A stretch of 64,000 nt of DNA from JBELHR01 sp049607205 (GTDB taxonomy: Bacteria; Bacteroidota; Bacteroidia; Flavobacteriales; Flavobacteriaceae), in contig JBMYWH010000009.1 of the NCBI GenBank assembly GCA_049607205.1, forward strand, positions 1 to 64,000. The letters are read 5' to 3'. The notes under the pieces were generated by a model. That model saw only the letters and a list, made by a program, of their open reading frames with translations, was not told where the DNA came from and ran no database searches. The translations under genes were made by a program, and so were the position numbers. Positions 44,211 to 53,350 of this stretch are shown here, in pieces (within the stretch, counting starts at the first letter, position 1; each line of letters starts with the position of its first letter).

Positions 44211-45378
44211 AGGATTGATGGGTTAAATTACCCAGTTGTTTAGTGAGTTGATACGTGTTTTGTTTACTCCCAAAGCTATTAGATAAAGTGATAAACACAC
44301 TATTTTGATCAAGGTAAATTGTAAAAAAACTACTTGCACCAGGTTGAGACCCTCCATGTTGAATGATTCGACCAAGTTCCGGATCAATCAATACAGACCA
44401 TCCTAAACCATAGGGGTCGTCTCCTACTTGTTGTGCTAGATTGTTTGAGGTCGTGAACATCAATTCTAAAGTTTCCCTTTTAATGAGTTTATTTTCTAAA
44501 ATAGCCTTTCCAAACTTCAAGAGGTCTTCCGCATTGGATTGGATACCTCCAGCGGCGTGAATAATACTTAAATCATTATGAGGGCTTTTAATGAATTGGT
44601 CTTTTATCTTGAGGTATAATTTGGTCTTGTTTTTATATTCTTTTGAATAGTGTTCTAAGGATGTATTTGACATGCCAGCTAAGTTCCAAATATTGAACTG
44701 CATATAATCTTCGTAGGTCATTTGAGTAGCATTTTCAATTATGGCTCCTAATATACTTTATCCATAGGAGCTATAGAGGTATCGGCTTCCCGGCTCAAAG
44801 ACTAGGTCTTTAGTTCCTATATATGAAATTGTCTCCGACATAGAGGAGTAGTTCGTAAATGATAGTGCTTCGTATTTAGAACTATAATGCGGAATTCCTG
44901 ACGTATGACTGAGTAGTTGTCTTATAGTAACTTCCCCGAGCTCTTTAGATTTAAACTCGTGGATATACTGCTTTATGGGAAGATCTAGCTCGATTAAATT
45001 TCGTTCATAAAGTTGCATGATAGCCACCGCGGTCATTGGTTTGGTGACCGATGCAATCCTTCCGATGGAGTTGGGTTTAATCATGATGTTTTTACCTTTA
45101 TCCATATAGCCTGCGGCACTAAGAAACATCCCACAATTCTGTTTGTATATTCCTGTAGTGACTCCTAAAAAGTCAGAATGTTCTACCCTTTGGCTCAGTA
45201 ATTCATTAATCTCTTTCTCTAGAGAGCAGTTTTGATCAAGAGAAGTCAACTGACCTTTAGTGACAGCCTTGCCATAAGAAACTTCATGAAATGGGTTTAA
45301 TGAAATGGGTTCGACAACGTAAATTATAAGAATGAATGATGCAGTAATCGTAAGTAAGAGGGTTTTTAACTTCTTCAT
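44179..45378 (-). pseudogene. LACTB-like serine beta-lactamase-family protein interrupted by one in-frame TAA
   Basis: From the ATG at 45376-45378 the reading frame carries a signal or anchor segment (about 5-22), the nucleophile motif IASVTKPMT, the HTSG-like SHTSGIPHY, and ends YLYSSYG at a TAA (44758-44760). In the same frame, without any shift, it continues SILGAIIENATQMTYEDY through to IIQHGGSQPGASSFF, the third catalytic motif, and stops at 44179. The TAA sits in the Y-x-S/N motif context, where relatives read YSSYGY; a single T-to-A change of TAT would cause it. Full length without the stop is 398 residues, normal for the family. A second ATG (44719-44721) would give only the C-terminal third. 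TAA is the ordinary stop elsewhere in the window, so read-through is not the obvious explanation. Confidence 0.85.
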
Positions 45379-45501
45379 TATGCGTGGTTTATACTGTAAT
45401 GACGAAGTGCTAAATTCTTTGTAACCTCTATAGAAGCGAATTATGTTTTTTTTAACAGACCACAGATTTCGCGACCTTAGCTTCTTAAGAAGCTTGGTCT
45501 A

Positions 45502-46065
45502 TTAGTTTCGCTCTCTCCAAACAATCGCCTTGATACTGCAAGACTGTAATTCCTTGTCAGAGAGAATGAGCTTTTCCGGGTTAAGCATCCAGTCTTTTGA
45601 TGCCATTTCTCCGCGATGTAATTCATAATAAATATTAGAATCTTCAGCATAGAGATAGGTGTGCTGATGATAATCGGTTACATTTTTAAACGCAACCTTC
45701 CTTAGACTTATAATTTTGGAATAAGAATCTCCAACCGATAAACCGTATTGATCTGTTGAGGCGCTAGTAAGTAAACGAATTTCATCCAAGGTGTCAGAAT
45801 CTTGATCTTTGAATTTTAGATAGACTTGTGGCTTAAGGCCCTTGTCTATTGAAATATACCGATAATTGGGTCCGTCCTGCTGACCAATTTTATCTGATAC
45901 TTCGTAGGCAGGAAAAGTTTTTTTCACGAGTGGAACTACTGTCTTTTGTTCAAATGGAATCTCAATCTTATTGATGGAATGCTCACTTAATAGGATATCA
46001 TGATCCTTTTGACTTTGGCAAGAAAGGCTTATAAGAACTATTAAAATATAGAAATTCGTTTTCAT
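45502..46065 (-). CDS. Lipoprotein of unknown function
   Basis: A lipoprotein signal (FYILIVLISLSCQSQ, C16) precedes about 170 residues. The body contains IGQQDGPNYRYISIDKG and GLSVGDSYSKIISLRKVAF, a pattern reminiscent of the DUF1131 lipoprotein family, and ends in a conserved-looking SIKAIVWRERN. I cannot assign a function. It is flanked by 123 bases upstream and 87 downstream, in which I see no further features. Confidence 0.7.
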   Translation of the reverse strand: MKTNFYILIVLISLSCQSQKDHDILLSEHSINKIEIPFEQKTVVPLVKKTFPAYEVSDKIGQQDGPNYRYISIDKGLKPQVYLKFKDQDSDTLDEIRLLTSASTDQYGLSVGDSYSKIISLRKVAFKNVTDYHQHTYLYAEDSNIYYELHRGEMASKDWMLNPEKLILSDKELQSCSIKAIVWRERN

Positions 46066-46152
46066 ACTTTATCAAAGTTAATAAAAAGCCTCATTGTTTA
46101 ATGATTGAGATACCTTATTTTAACGCACTTGTCGAATTCCTTTTTTTAGTTT

Positions 46153-46275
46153 TCAATTGGATCTGTCCATCTTTTGTTGCTTTAGGTATAAAGCAACAAA
46201 CCCCACCATCAATATTGTGATGATAAGGGTTTGGAATTTGCTTTTTCGTTCTAGTTGTTGAATTCTTTTTTCCAT
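46153..46275 (-). CDS. Very small single-span membrane protein (40 residues)
   Basis: Reading leftward from ATG 46273-46275, a 40-residue ORF begins MEKRIQQLERKSKF and ends KMDRSN. It has a basic N-terminus, one hydrophobic helix (QTLIITILMVGFVALYL) and a KQQK tail, the layout expected of a small inner-membrane protein. It starts 64 bases after the stop of the ABC-2/M1 gene on the same strand. A perfect 12-base hairpin lies inside its second half. No homologue is recognised and the ribosome binding site is weak, so this stays tentative. A longer overlapping frame (46115-46339) encodes an implausible composition. Confidence 0.45.
   Translation of the reverse strand: MEKRIQQLERKSKFQTLIITILMVGFVALYLKQQKMDRSN
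46173..46200. repeat. Perfect 12-bp inverted repeat with 4-base loop
   Basis: TTTGTTGCTTTA (46173-46184), loop GGTA, then TAAAGCAACAAA (46189-46200). No T run follows on either strand, so it is not a normal intrinsic terminator. It lies inside the candidate 40-residue gene. It could be an RNA stability element or a protein-binding site. Confidence 0.75.
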
Positions 46276-46339
46276 TTTTAGCTCTTTTGTCAAGTTTAAA
46301 GAAAACTAAATACTTCTTAAGTCGAAAATAATTAAACAT

Positions 46340-49300
46340 TTATAAGGTTTTTATATTGTCCGTAAGATTTTCATCAGTTCTTGTTCCATAAGGGTCAATT
46401 GCAATGAATTTTGGTTTTTTTGAGACAATCATTTTCACTTGGTTGAGGTCCTGATGAATAATATCAGATTCGTAATACAGTATTTCTGTATTCTTGAACA
46501 CCTGGGAAGGGTGTTGCTCAAAAACTCCTATTTTGATGGGTTCTTTAAATCCAATTTCTTGTTTTTCACCAGACTCTAGAGTCTCATAGCGATGTGCCTT
46601 GATAGTAGCGGTAACTTCATAAGTTCCATCATCAAGTGTGCGGACGCTACTTTTGGTGATTTCTAAGTCATAGGTAATCACTTTTTTAAACCAATCGTCG
46701 ATAAGAGGATGATAGAACGCTGGACTTACTCGATAGATTTCATTCAAGAGTTCAAGGCTATGTGCTTTCAATTCGATGCTCTTTCGATGACGATCACTCA
46801 AGGTTTTTAAAACTTGATTAACTTGAGCTTCTCCAATTAAATCCCTAAGAGCCAATAAAACATTAAGAGCTTTGCCGTAAGAAATATAATTTTGACCTGC
46901 TACTTGATAAAGAGCTGGTTCAATGGTTTTTTCATACGTTCTTCCGAAGAAATATCGACTTCTCGCATCTTCAACAAGTGTAAAGACAGCGCTTGGGCCA
47001 TAGGTTTTTTCGAGAACAACGGCTTCGGTATACTTTGCGAATCCCTCTACAAATAGGGAGCTTCCTGCTACCGGTTTTGCGCTTAAAGTATGACCCCACC
47101 ATTGATGTGCTACTTCATGAATGGTTCTTTTACCAACTAAGTCGAATGTTTCAGAATCTCTTTGATCCGATAGATAGAGTTTGTCTTCGGTCATCGAGAT
47201 CATACCTGGATGAGCAAAGCCTCCAAAAGGCCAATGAGAAGGAACTTCGGCAATTCTTAAATGATCAAAATTGTAGCGGCCAAAATTTTCTTCGCAGTAG
47301 CGCAGTGTCTTTTGGATGTTTTGTTCGATTTGAGAACTATTGAAGTCGTGACTCGGATCGTAATAGTGCTCCACTGAAATACCGTTGATTTCTATTGAGT
47401 TCTTTTTATATCTGGCTGAAAAGTAACCAATTGAAGGCATTATCTTTTCCTTGGTTTTATAGTGATAATAGCGACGGTTGTTTTTAGTCCACTGGTCTAT
47501 TAAACTACCTGAGCTAAGTGCGATTTGATCATATGAGGTTGAAATTATGGTTTCAAAATGAACTTTGGTCTGACGAATTTCCTCATGCATAATATGAGAT
47601 TCAGAGGTTTCTTCTTCCATCCGTGGAGGGAGATTTCTAGTCTTTCGTTCACTAGGGTTTTTAATTTCCATACTGTTAGAATACCCTAATATAGGGTCAA
47701 AACTTGCCATTCTATTGATATAAGTTCCATTATCTGTTATGGAAATATCTTCTTGATACCCTTGAGTATGATGACTTAGGTTAAATCGTAGTAAAACAGA
47801 ATCACCCTGTTGTAACGCAGGTTCAAATGAAAATAGATAGACTCCATGCTCCGGGTCTTTAAACTCAAGGTGCCCTCCTTCTATAGAAATTGAATCTAAG
47901 GGTTTTCGTTCACTTATAAAGATTTGTGCCATAGGCAGTGTATCCTTGTTTTTCAACTGATACGCTCCCTGCACATGGTAGCTTTGCTGGCTAGGATAGA
48001 GATCTATTTGAGTACTTATTGTACTGATAATAGGTCGTTCTAGGTCTTCGTATGCTTTATATTTTTGCTCGTATTGTTCTTTTTGGTCGTTTTGTTGTGC
48101 AATGGTCTGGTATGGGTTGAGAATATTATTGTTATAAAAGACCAAAGCCCCTGCTCCTAGGAAGCCACTGAGAAATATAACTAATAATGATTTTTGAGTT
48201 ATAGACCATTTCATTTGAGCATGCTGAATTTTAAAGGAAAGCAAGACTAATAGGCTTCCAAGGCATATCCAGTAAAGGCTTAAATGATCATAGAGATTGG
48301 AAACACTATGAAATCCATCCATATTGCTATATTCTATTCTCGGAAGAAACCCTATACTCGTCAAAGGATGTTCCAAACCGATAAGATCGGATTTCAAGCT
48401 TAGAACGATAAATATCCCCATTAGGATCATTCCTTGATATTTGGTTTTGGCCCAACTGTGAATGAAAAATGAAATCATAGCAAAAACTAACAACTGTATT
48501 CCATAGTGATAAAAAAGTAAGAAATATAGTTTGGGCTGTATATCTGCAAAGCCAAGAAATAGTTGAAACCCTAAACTGATAAGAATTGCGATTGAAATCA
48601 TTACTACTGGTAAGTAGCTAATTGCGGTTAGTTTTGAAAAGAAAAGTGTGTTTTTTCTAGTGGGACTTGAATCTGAAATTTGCTCGAAACCTAAGCTTCG
48701 TTCTCTCCATATTATTTCTGCACTATAGTACAAGATTAAGATTAAACTAAAAATTGTAAGCGGATCTACGAAGAGCGCAATAAGTTGATTCGTCATGGGG
48801 TAGCGAGGAACTCCATACTCTCCCCCGCTAACAGCCGTGGAATAAATTTCGATGAACACTATACCAATCCATAAGGTCATTACAACTTTGAAAGGGAGTG
48901 TTTTACTTATTTGCTGAAGTTCTAGTTTGACTAAGGATATATAGGCCTGAACTTGTGCTGTAAGACCAAAAGAAGGACGAATGATTTGATACGCTACGAG
49001 ATTTGTTTTTATGAGTTTTTTGGTGGTTTTCTTCACTGCTTTTGAAGAGATCTTTCGAAATGAAAACATCACATAAGTACTGATAAGAATGATCAGCGCT
49101 AGGAGCAACCAGAGAAGTCTATTGAGAAGAAATAGACCGCTAAGAGACAAGAGTTGTGTGTTTTTTTCGAAGGCCGTCCAGAATTGTGTTTGTTCATAAA
49201 AGGTAGCCATTCCAAAGGGGTCTGCAATCCCTGCTAGGATTAAGCTTTCCGGAGTAGAAGGGCTTGATTGAGCTAGTAATGGTGAGTTTAAAAAAATGGA

Positions 49301-49861
49301 ACTCACAAAGTATAAAGCATAAATTAGCACAGCACTCATGTAGGTTGCCGTGGCGTTTTTAGTCAACATACTTACTGAGAAAATAATTGAGGAACAGATG
49401 AGTATATTTGGGACTACTATATACAACCAAGGTTGTAGATATGTTATCAGACTAAATTTACCTACTCGCTCGGGATCAAGATCAAAAAAATAGTTTCCTG
49501 CTATATAACCCACTAGGAATGGACTAAACGCAATAAGACTGAAAAGGAATACTCCTAAAAACCGACTCCAGAAATAGTTCGCTTTACTTAAAGAGCTGCT
49601 GTAAATAAGGGATTCCATATTATGTTGTCGATCCCTAAGGACCCCACTTACCGCAAAGATCATAATGATAAAGACACTCCCAATCGTGGCTGTTGTGGTG
49701 TGAAAATAGATCTGATATGGTGCATTGAAATCCACTCCTTGAGGAGCAAAGCCTTGACGTCCTATGAAGACACCTAAGAGAAGAAAGAGCAGCGCAAATA
49801 ATGGAAATGCTCTTTGCTTCAATTGATAAAAAAGTTCGAATTTTAATAAGTTTAGGAACAT
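46340..49861 (-). CDS. ABC-2 permease fused to an M1-type zinc aminopeptidase domain
   Basis: The 1173-residue protein combines an ABC-2-type membrane half (about 1-585, some 12 transmembrane helices in two blocks, starting LLKFELFYQLKQRAFPLFALL) with a C-terminal M1 peptidase half. The zinc motif HEVAH is at 915-919, with the third candidate ligand E939 in VEGFAKY. The usual M1 spacing between the second histidine and the glutamate is 18 residues; here it is 19. The N-terminal part of the peptidase has the beta-barrel pattern of the family (QVAGQNYISYGKAL follows later). It pairs with the ATPase gene two bases upstream to form a complete transporter. Substrate unknown. Confidence 0.9.
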   Translation of the reverse strand: MFLNLLKFELFYQLKQRAFPLFALLFLLLGVFIGRQGFAPQGVDFNAPYQIYFHTTTATIGSVFIIMIFAVSGVLRDRQHNMESLIYSSSLSKANYFWSRFLGVFLFSLIAFSPFLVGYIAGNYFFDLDPERVGKFSLITYLQPWLYIVVPNILICSSIIFSVSMLTKNATATYMSAVLIYALYFVSSIFLNSPLLAQSSPSTPESLILAGIADPFGMATFYEQTQFWTAFEKNTQLLSLSGLFLLNRLLWLLLALIILISTYVMFSFRKISSKAVKKTTKKLIKTNLVAYQIIRPSFGLTAQVQAYISLVKLELQQISKTLPFKVVMTLWIGIVFIEIYSTAVSGGEYGVPRYPMTNQLIALFVDPLTIFSLILILYYSAEIIWRERSLGFEQISDSSPTRKNTLFFSKLTAISYLPVVMISIAILISLGFQLFLGFADIQPKLYFLLFYHYGIQLLVFAMISFFIHSWAKTKYQGMILMGIFIVLSLKSDLIGLEHPLTSIGFLPRIEYSNMDGFHSVSNLYDHLSLYWICLGSLLVLLSFKIQHAQMKWSITQKSLLVIFLSGFLGAGALVFYNNNILNPYQTIAQQNDQKEQYEQKYKAYEDLERPIISTISTQIDLYPSQQSYHVQGAYQLKNKDTLPMAQIFISERKPLDSISIEGGHLEFKDPEHGVYLFSFEPALQQGDSVLLRFNLSHHTQGYQEDISITDNGTYINRMASFDPILGYSNSMEIKNPSERKTRNLPPRMEEETSESHIMHEEIRQTKVHFETIISTSYDQIALSSGSLIDQWTKNNRRYYHYKTKEKIMPSIGYFSARYKKNSIEINGISVEHYYDPSHDFNSSQIEQNIQKTLRYCEENFGRYNFDHLRIAEVPSHWPFGGFAHPGMISMTEDKLYLSDQRDSETFDLVGKRTIHEVAHQWWGHTLSAKPVAGSSLFVEGFAKYTEAVVLEKTYGPSAVFTLVEDARSRYFFGRTYEKTIEPALYQVAGQNYISYGKALNVLLALRDLIGEAQVNQVLKTLSDRHRKSIELKAHSLELLNEIYRVSPAFYHPLIDDWFKKVITYDLEITKSSVRTLDDGTYEVTATIKAHRYETLESGEKQEIGFKEPIKIGVFEQHPSQVFKNTEILYYESDIIHQDLNQVKMIVSKKPKFIAIDPYGTRTDENLTDNIKTL

Positions 49862-49863
49862 AT

Positions 49864-50748
49864 TTAGGCTTTTTTAGAATGTTGAAAAAGAGTAGTGAAA
49901 TAGTAGTCTTCTAGACTCGGATTGATAGGAGAAAAATGGACTCCGGGCTGTTCATTGCTTAATACACGAATTTGAGTCCTTCCAGAGACAAGTTGTGTTG
50001 AGATCAGATCGTACTGCTGTCTGGCCTGTTCTAGTTCATCTTTTTGAATAAATTTGGTCCATAACTTACCATTTAAAGTTTCGAGTAACTCTTGTGGGTT
50101 ACCCTCTGAGATAATATTCCCATGGGAAAGAATAGCCATTCTTGGACATAGGTTTTTTACATCTTCCACGATGTGGGTGGAGAGTATAACAATTACGTTT
50201 TGGCCGATTTCACTAAGAAGATTTAAAAACCGATTACTTTCCTCAGGGTCTAAACCTGCGGTTGGCTCATCGACTATAATTACTTGAGGATCGGCGAGCA
50301 GGGCTTGGGCAATTCCGAACCTCTGACGCATCCCACCCGAAAAGGTAGCTACGGATTTCTTTCTATGAGAATACAGGTTGACTTGGTGAAGAAGTGCGGC
50401 AACTTGGTCTTTGCGCTGTTTTTTTGAGGTGATTCCTTTTAATATAGCCAAGTGATTTAATAATTTTTCCGCAGAGATTTTAGAATAAACTCCGAATTCT
50501 TGTGGTAAATAACCGAGGTTTTCTCTCATTTGATCTGGATATTTTATTAAATCAATATCATTGAAAACGATACTCCCTTCAGAGGGGGTTTGCAAAGTGG
50601 CTATAGTCCGCATTAAAGAAGATTTACCCGCGCCGTTAGCTCCTAGTAGCCCAAACATCCCGTTGGGAATTTCTAAATTGATATTATTTAAGGCCTTGAC
50701 GCCATTTGGATAGGTTTTGTTTAAATTTTTGATTGATAAGGTATTCAT
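49864..50748 (-). CDS. ABC transporter ATP-binding protein
   Basis: From the ATG at 50746-50748 it begins MNTLSIKNLNKTYPNG (294 residues); eight further in-frame codons upstream are less likely. The nucleotide-binding motifs are GLLGANGAGKS (Walker A), VATFSGGMRQRFGIAQAL (signature) and VIIVDEPTAGLDPEE (Walker B). The C-terminal 60 residues match the usual DUF4162-like tail of export ATPases. It starts two bases from the fused permease gene, so they form one transporter. Confidence 0.95.
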   Translation of the reverse strand: MNTLSIKNLNKTYPNGVKALNNINLEIPNGMFGLLGANGAGKSSLMRTIATLQTPSEGSIVFNDIDLIKYPDQMRENLGYLPQEFGVYSKISAEKLLNHLAILKGITSKKQRKDQVAALLHQVNLYSHRKKSVATFSGGMRQRFGIAQALLADPQVIIVDEPTAGLDPEESNRFLNLLSEIGQNVIVILSTHIVEDVKNLCPRMAILSHGNIISEGNPQELLETLNGKLWTKFIQKDELEQARQQYDLISTQLVSGRTQIRVLSNEQPGVHFSPINPSLEDYYFTTLFQHSKKA

Positions 50749-50867
50749 GATTTTGATTTTATGATGTCTCAAACATAATAGACCAGTTGAGTTGTGAGAA
50801 ACTTAGAGGATGAAGACCGTGAAAATTGACACAGAAAATGTTTTTTTTAGGTGCAACCCTGTTGGTC

Positions 50868-50898
50868 TTAAAAATCGACCTGTTCATGTTAAAAATCG
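50868..50898 (+). promoter_or_regulatory. Direct repeats spaced 21 bp, probable LytTR-regulator site
   Basis: TTAAAAATCG occurs at 50868-50877 and again at 50889-50898, a start-to-start distance of 21 bases (two helical turns). Two direct repeats at this spacing are the known arrangement of LytTR-domain binding sites. The second copy ends 23 bases before the TAnnTTTG box at 50922, just upstream of the minus-33 region, as expected for activation. Confidence 0.65.
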
Positions 50899-50921
50899 GA
50901 GTGTCTACCCGATTTGTTGTA

Positions 50922-50929
50922 TAGCTTTG
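50922..50929 (+). promoter_or_regulatory. Minus-7 box of the LytS/LytTR operon
   Basis: TAGCTTTG matches TAnnTTTG exactly and lies 22 bases before the kinase ATG. Direct repeats sit upstream of it. No strong TTG minus-33 element is seen at the standard distance, which fits a promoter that depends on an activator. Confidence 0.65.
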
Positions 50930-50951
50930 AGAACATAAGTACTTTTAAACC

Positions 50952-52085
50952 ATGATTAATTTTTTATACAAGTACAAAGCTTTTTTTATAGGGTTCTTAA
51001 TAGTGATCCCATTATTCTATGTCTTAGGTGCCACAGGCATTATAATTCTACCGGAAGAAAAGGATCCTTTTGAGTTCAGTTTCTACACCTTGTTTTGGGG
51101 AACTATGATTGCCTTGCCCATACATTTTTGGGCTTATTTGAAAGAGAAGAAAAAGACCGTGTACATGGTACTCTCCCTTGTTATCTTACTCATTGTTACT
51201 ATGGTTATCGACAGGAAAATGAATTTCCCAGACAACCCTATTACTTTTTTGATGCTCATGACATTTTGGTTCGGGTGGGCCTATGTATTGATCCCTCGTT
51301 TTATTTCAAAATATTGGAGACTTATATTGCTTTTTTATGTTCCACTATTCCTGTACTTCCTCTATTTGAGAATGTTTTCCGGAAATCTGGACGATTATTT
51401 AAGGATTAAAGAAGGTTTTCCCTTCTATATATTTTTCATTCCGATTCCAATCTTATTAGCCTTGTGGGTATTTGAACAATGGAAATGGCTGCAAAACTTA
51501 AAAGCTGAAAAAGCTAAAGCAGAATTGTCGCTGTTGAAAACCCAGATTAACCCGCATTTTTTCTTCAACACCTTGAATAATCTATATGCTTTAAGTCTAA
51601 AAAACTCAGACCAGGCTCCCCAGGTAATTCTGATGCTTTCCGACATGATGCGCTATACTATTTATGAAGGTGAGAAGGAATTTGTCCGTTTAGGCGATGA
51701 AAGTGTTTATCTAAAAAATTATATAGAATTACATAAGATTCGTTACAAAAAAGAGGTAGAGATTGAGATTGAAGAGCAAATCAATACCGATACACTTGTA
51801 GCGCCTTTAATGTATATCATTCTTCTCGAAAACGCATTTAAACATGGCGTCGAATCTTTAGCGGAAAACGCATATATTCATGTTAAATTGGTAGAAACCC
51901 AAGAATTTATTTCTTTTGAAATAGAGAATAATTACGAGCCTAGATCTACAGCTGATAGCCATGGAATTGGTTTGGATAACTTAAAAAAGAGATTGAATCT
52001 TTTATATCATAATCGATACAATTTAAAAGTTGATAAACAGGATCAAACCTATCGTACGTCACTTAAAATAAAAAAGAATGTTTAA
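50952..52085 (+). CDS. LytS-type sensor histidine kinase
   Basis: The 377-residue protein has about six membrane helices (about 10-185) and a cytoplasmic His_kinase domain. The phospho-acceptor motif is QINPHFFFNTLNNLYAL, with H202. The ATPase domain follows with LLENAFKHGV (N box) and SHGIGLDNLKKRL (G box). It phosphorylates the response regulator encoded next, with which it overlaps by eight bases. The membrane sensor has no extracellular domain of note, so the signal probably comes from the membrane or a partner, perhaps the divergent ABC transporter. Confidence 0.93.
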   Translation: MINFLYKYKAFFIGFLIVIPLFYVLGATGIIILPEEKDPFEFSFYTLFWGTMIALPIHFWAYLKEKKKTVYMVLSLVILLIVTMVIDRKMNFPDNPITFLMLMTFWFGWAYVLIPRFISKYWRLILLFYVPLFLYFLYLRMFSGNLDDYLRIKEGFPFYIFFIPIPILLALWVFEQWKWLQNLKAEKAKAELSLLKTQINPHFFFNTLNNLYALSLKNSDQAPQVILMLSDMMRYTIYEGEKEFVRLGDESVYLKNYIELHKIRYKKEVEIEIEEQINTDTLVAPLMYIILLENAFKHGVESLAENAYIHVKLVETQEFISFEIENNYEPRSTADSHGIGLDNLKKRLNLLYHNRYNLKVDKQDQTYRTSLKIKKNV

Positions 52086-52773
52086 ATATATAATCGTAGA
52101 TGACGAGCCTTTAGCTCATGAGATTATCGAAGAATTATGCAGTATGATTCCTCATGTTAAGTTGATGAAGAATTGTTATAATGCTATGGAAGCCATGGCG
52201 TATTTGAATGAGAATCAAGTGGACTTTATGTTTTTAGATATTAATATGCCTAAGTTAAGAGGTTTAGACTTCCTGAGAACCTTATCAAACCCGCCCAAAA
52301 CCATTGTAACTACCGCCTATCAGGAATTTGCTTTAGAAGGATTTGAGCTTGAAGTGGTGGATTATCTTTTGAAGCCCTTTAGTTTTGACCGTTTGGTAAA
52401 AGCTATCAATAAAGTGACCAAAACTAAAAAGTCAGATTTCGTCCTACAACCAAAGGAAGCGGTATCGTCTAGTTTTTTTATAAAAGGAGATAAGAAGCAT
52501 CATCAAATAGAACTTGATCGAGTTCTATTTATTGAGGCTTTTGGGAATTATACCAAATTGTTTTTAGCAGATGAGACTATTATCAGTCATGACAAAATCT
52601 CTCATTACGATGAGTTTTTGGATTCTGAGAAATTTATGCGAGTCCATAAATCTTTTATAGTTTCAATAAAGAAGATTAAATTTATTGAAGGGAATAGAAT
52701 TATTATTCAAGATCATAAAGTTCCCATCGGACAAACCTATAAATCTAAGGTGAATTCCTTACTACGTGAATAA
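52078..52773 (+). CDS. LytTR-family response regulator
   Basis: A 231-residue regulator with a receiver domain (about 1-120) and a LytTR DNA-binding domain (about 135-231). Receiver residues: acidic pair VDDE (8-10), phospho-acceptor D54 in FLDINMP, threonine in VTTAY and lysine in LKPF. LytTR motifs: IEAFGNYTKLFL and FMRVHKSFIVSIKKI. The gene overlaps the kinase gene by eight bases. It probably binds the 21-bp-spaced direct repeats upstream of its own operon and may also control the divergent ABC/M1 genes. Confidence 0.94.
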   Translation: MFKYIIVDDEPLAHEIIEELCSMIPHVKLMKNCYNAMEAMAYLNENQVDFMFLDINMPKLRGLDFLRTLSNPPKTIVTTAYQEFALEGFELEVVDYLLKPFSFDRLVKAINKVTKTKKSDFVLQPKEAVSSSFFIKGDKKHHQIELDRVLFIEAFGNYTKLFLADETIISHDKISHYDEFLDSEKFMRVHKSFIVSIKKIKFIEGNRIIIQDHKVPIGQTYKSKVNSLLRE

Positions 52774-52794
52774 AACACTGAGATTTCTTCGTTC

Positions 52795-53331
52795 TTATGA
52801 CTCCTTAATCAGACCGATAATCTTGCTCGCTTGACCATAACCTATTCTCCATTGATATTGATTCCCTGAAGAATCTTCTACACCTATCGAGTTATTAAAA
52901 GGACTGAAGATTGATTTAGGTTCTGATAGCACAGCATCCTGCATCGAAATCAATACGGTTCTTTCGCTTGTGTAGCCCTCAAGAGGTTGAAAGGCTAGCT
53001 TATCTTTAGTGATACTCAATATTCCAGGTGTTTTCTTGAATCCTTCTTTTTGCAGTGCTAGATAGCTACTTAAAAGTTCCTTTTCATCAAAATAACTTGG
53101 AATTATCGAGCTCTGTTTTAATAGGTTTTTTTTTGTAAAGTAACTCATCGTAAAATCAAATAAGAAACTCATCCCAATCCCATATAAAAGCGCTGTGAGT
53201 AAATATTTGTTTAAGTCTACACTTAAAAAGTCTGTGAAATACATGAGTATAAAGTAGATCCCACCCCATAAGAGAGCATCAGCGAGTTTCTGAAGAAGAC
53301 CTGTTTTGAATAGTTTGATTTGAGGGGTCAT
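52795..53331 (-). CDS. Membrane protein of unknown function
   Basis: The 178-residue protein has two transmembrane helices (about 17-35 and 42-62) followed by a soluble domain from about 95 that resembles a small GRAM/PH-like beta domain (ITKDKLAFQPLEGYTSERTVLISMQDAV). I do not recognise the family. Convergent with the response regulator gene, it has 21 bases between stops. It starts 19 bases after the DUF1272 stop and could be read with the photolyase cluster. Confidence 0.7.
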   Translation of the reverse strand: MTPQIKLFKTGLLQKLADALLWGGIYFILMYFTDFLSVDLNKYLLTALLYGIGMSFLFDFTMSYFTKKNLLKQSSIIPSYFDEKELLSSYLALQKEGFKKTPGILSITKDKLAFQPLEGYTSERTVLISMQDAVLSEPKSIFSPFNNSIGVEDSSGNQYQWRIGYGQASKIIGLIKES

Positions 53332-53350
53332 TTTTTATAAATGTTTTAAT

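Noticed and set aside
44179..44721. The C-terminal part of the serine hydrolase as a separate gene
   Set aside because: It is in the same frame as the upstream part, with only one stop between, and lacks the nucleophile motif.
44758..44760. Stop-codon recoding as an explanation for the in-frame TAA
   Set aside because: TAA ends many normal genes here and no special downstream structure is visible; mutation is simpler.
46115..46339. A longer minus-strand ORF of 74 codons over the tiny membrane-protein gene
   Set aside because: Its product is a lysine/asparagine-rich string with no coherent domain. The overlapping 40-residue frame has a clean membrane-helix layout, so I kept that one instead.
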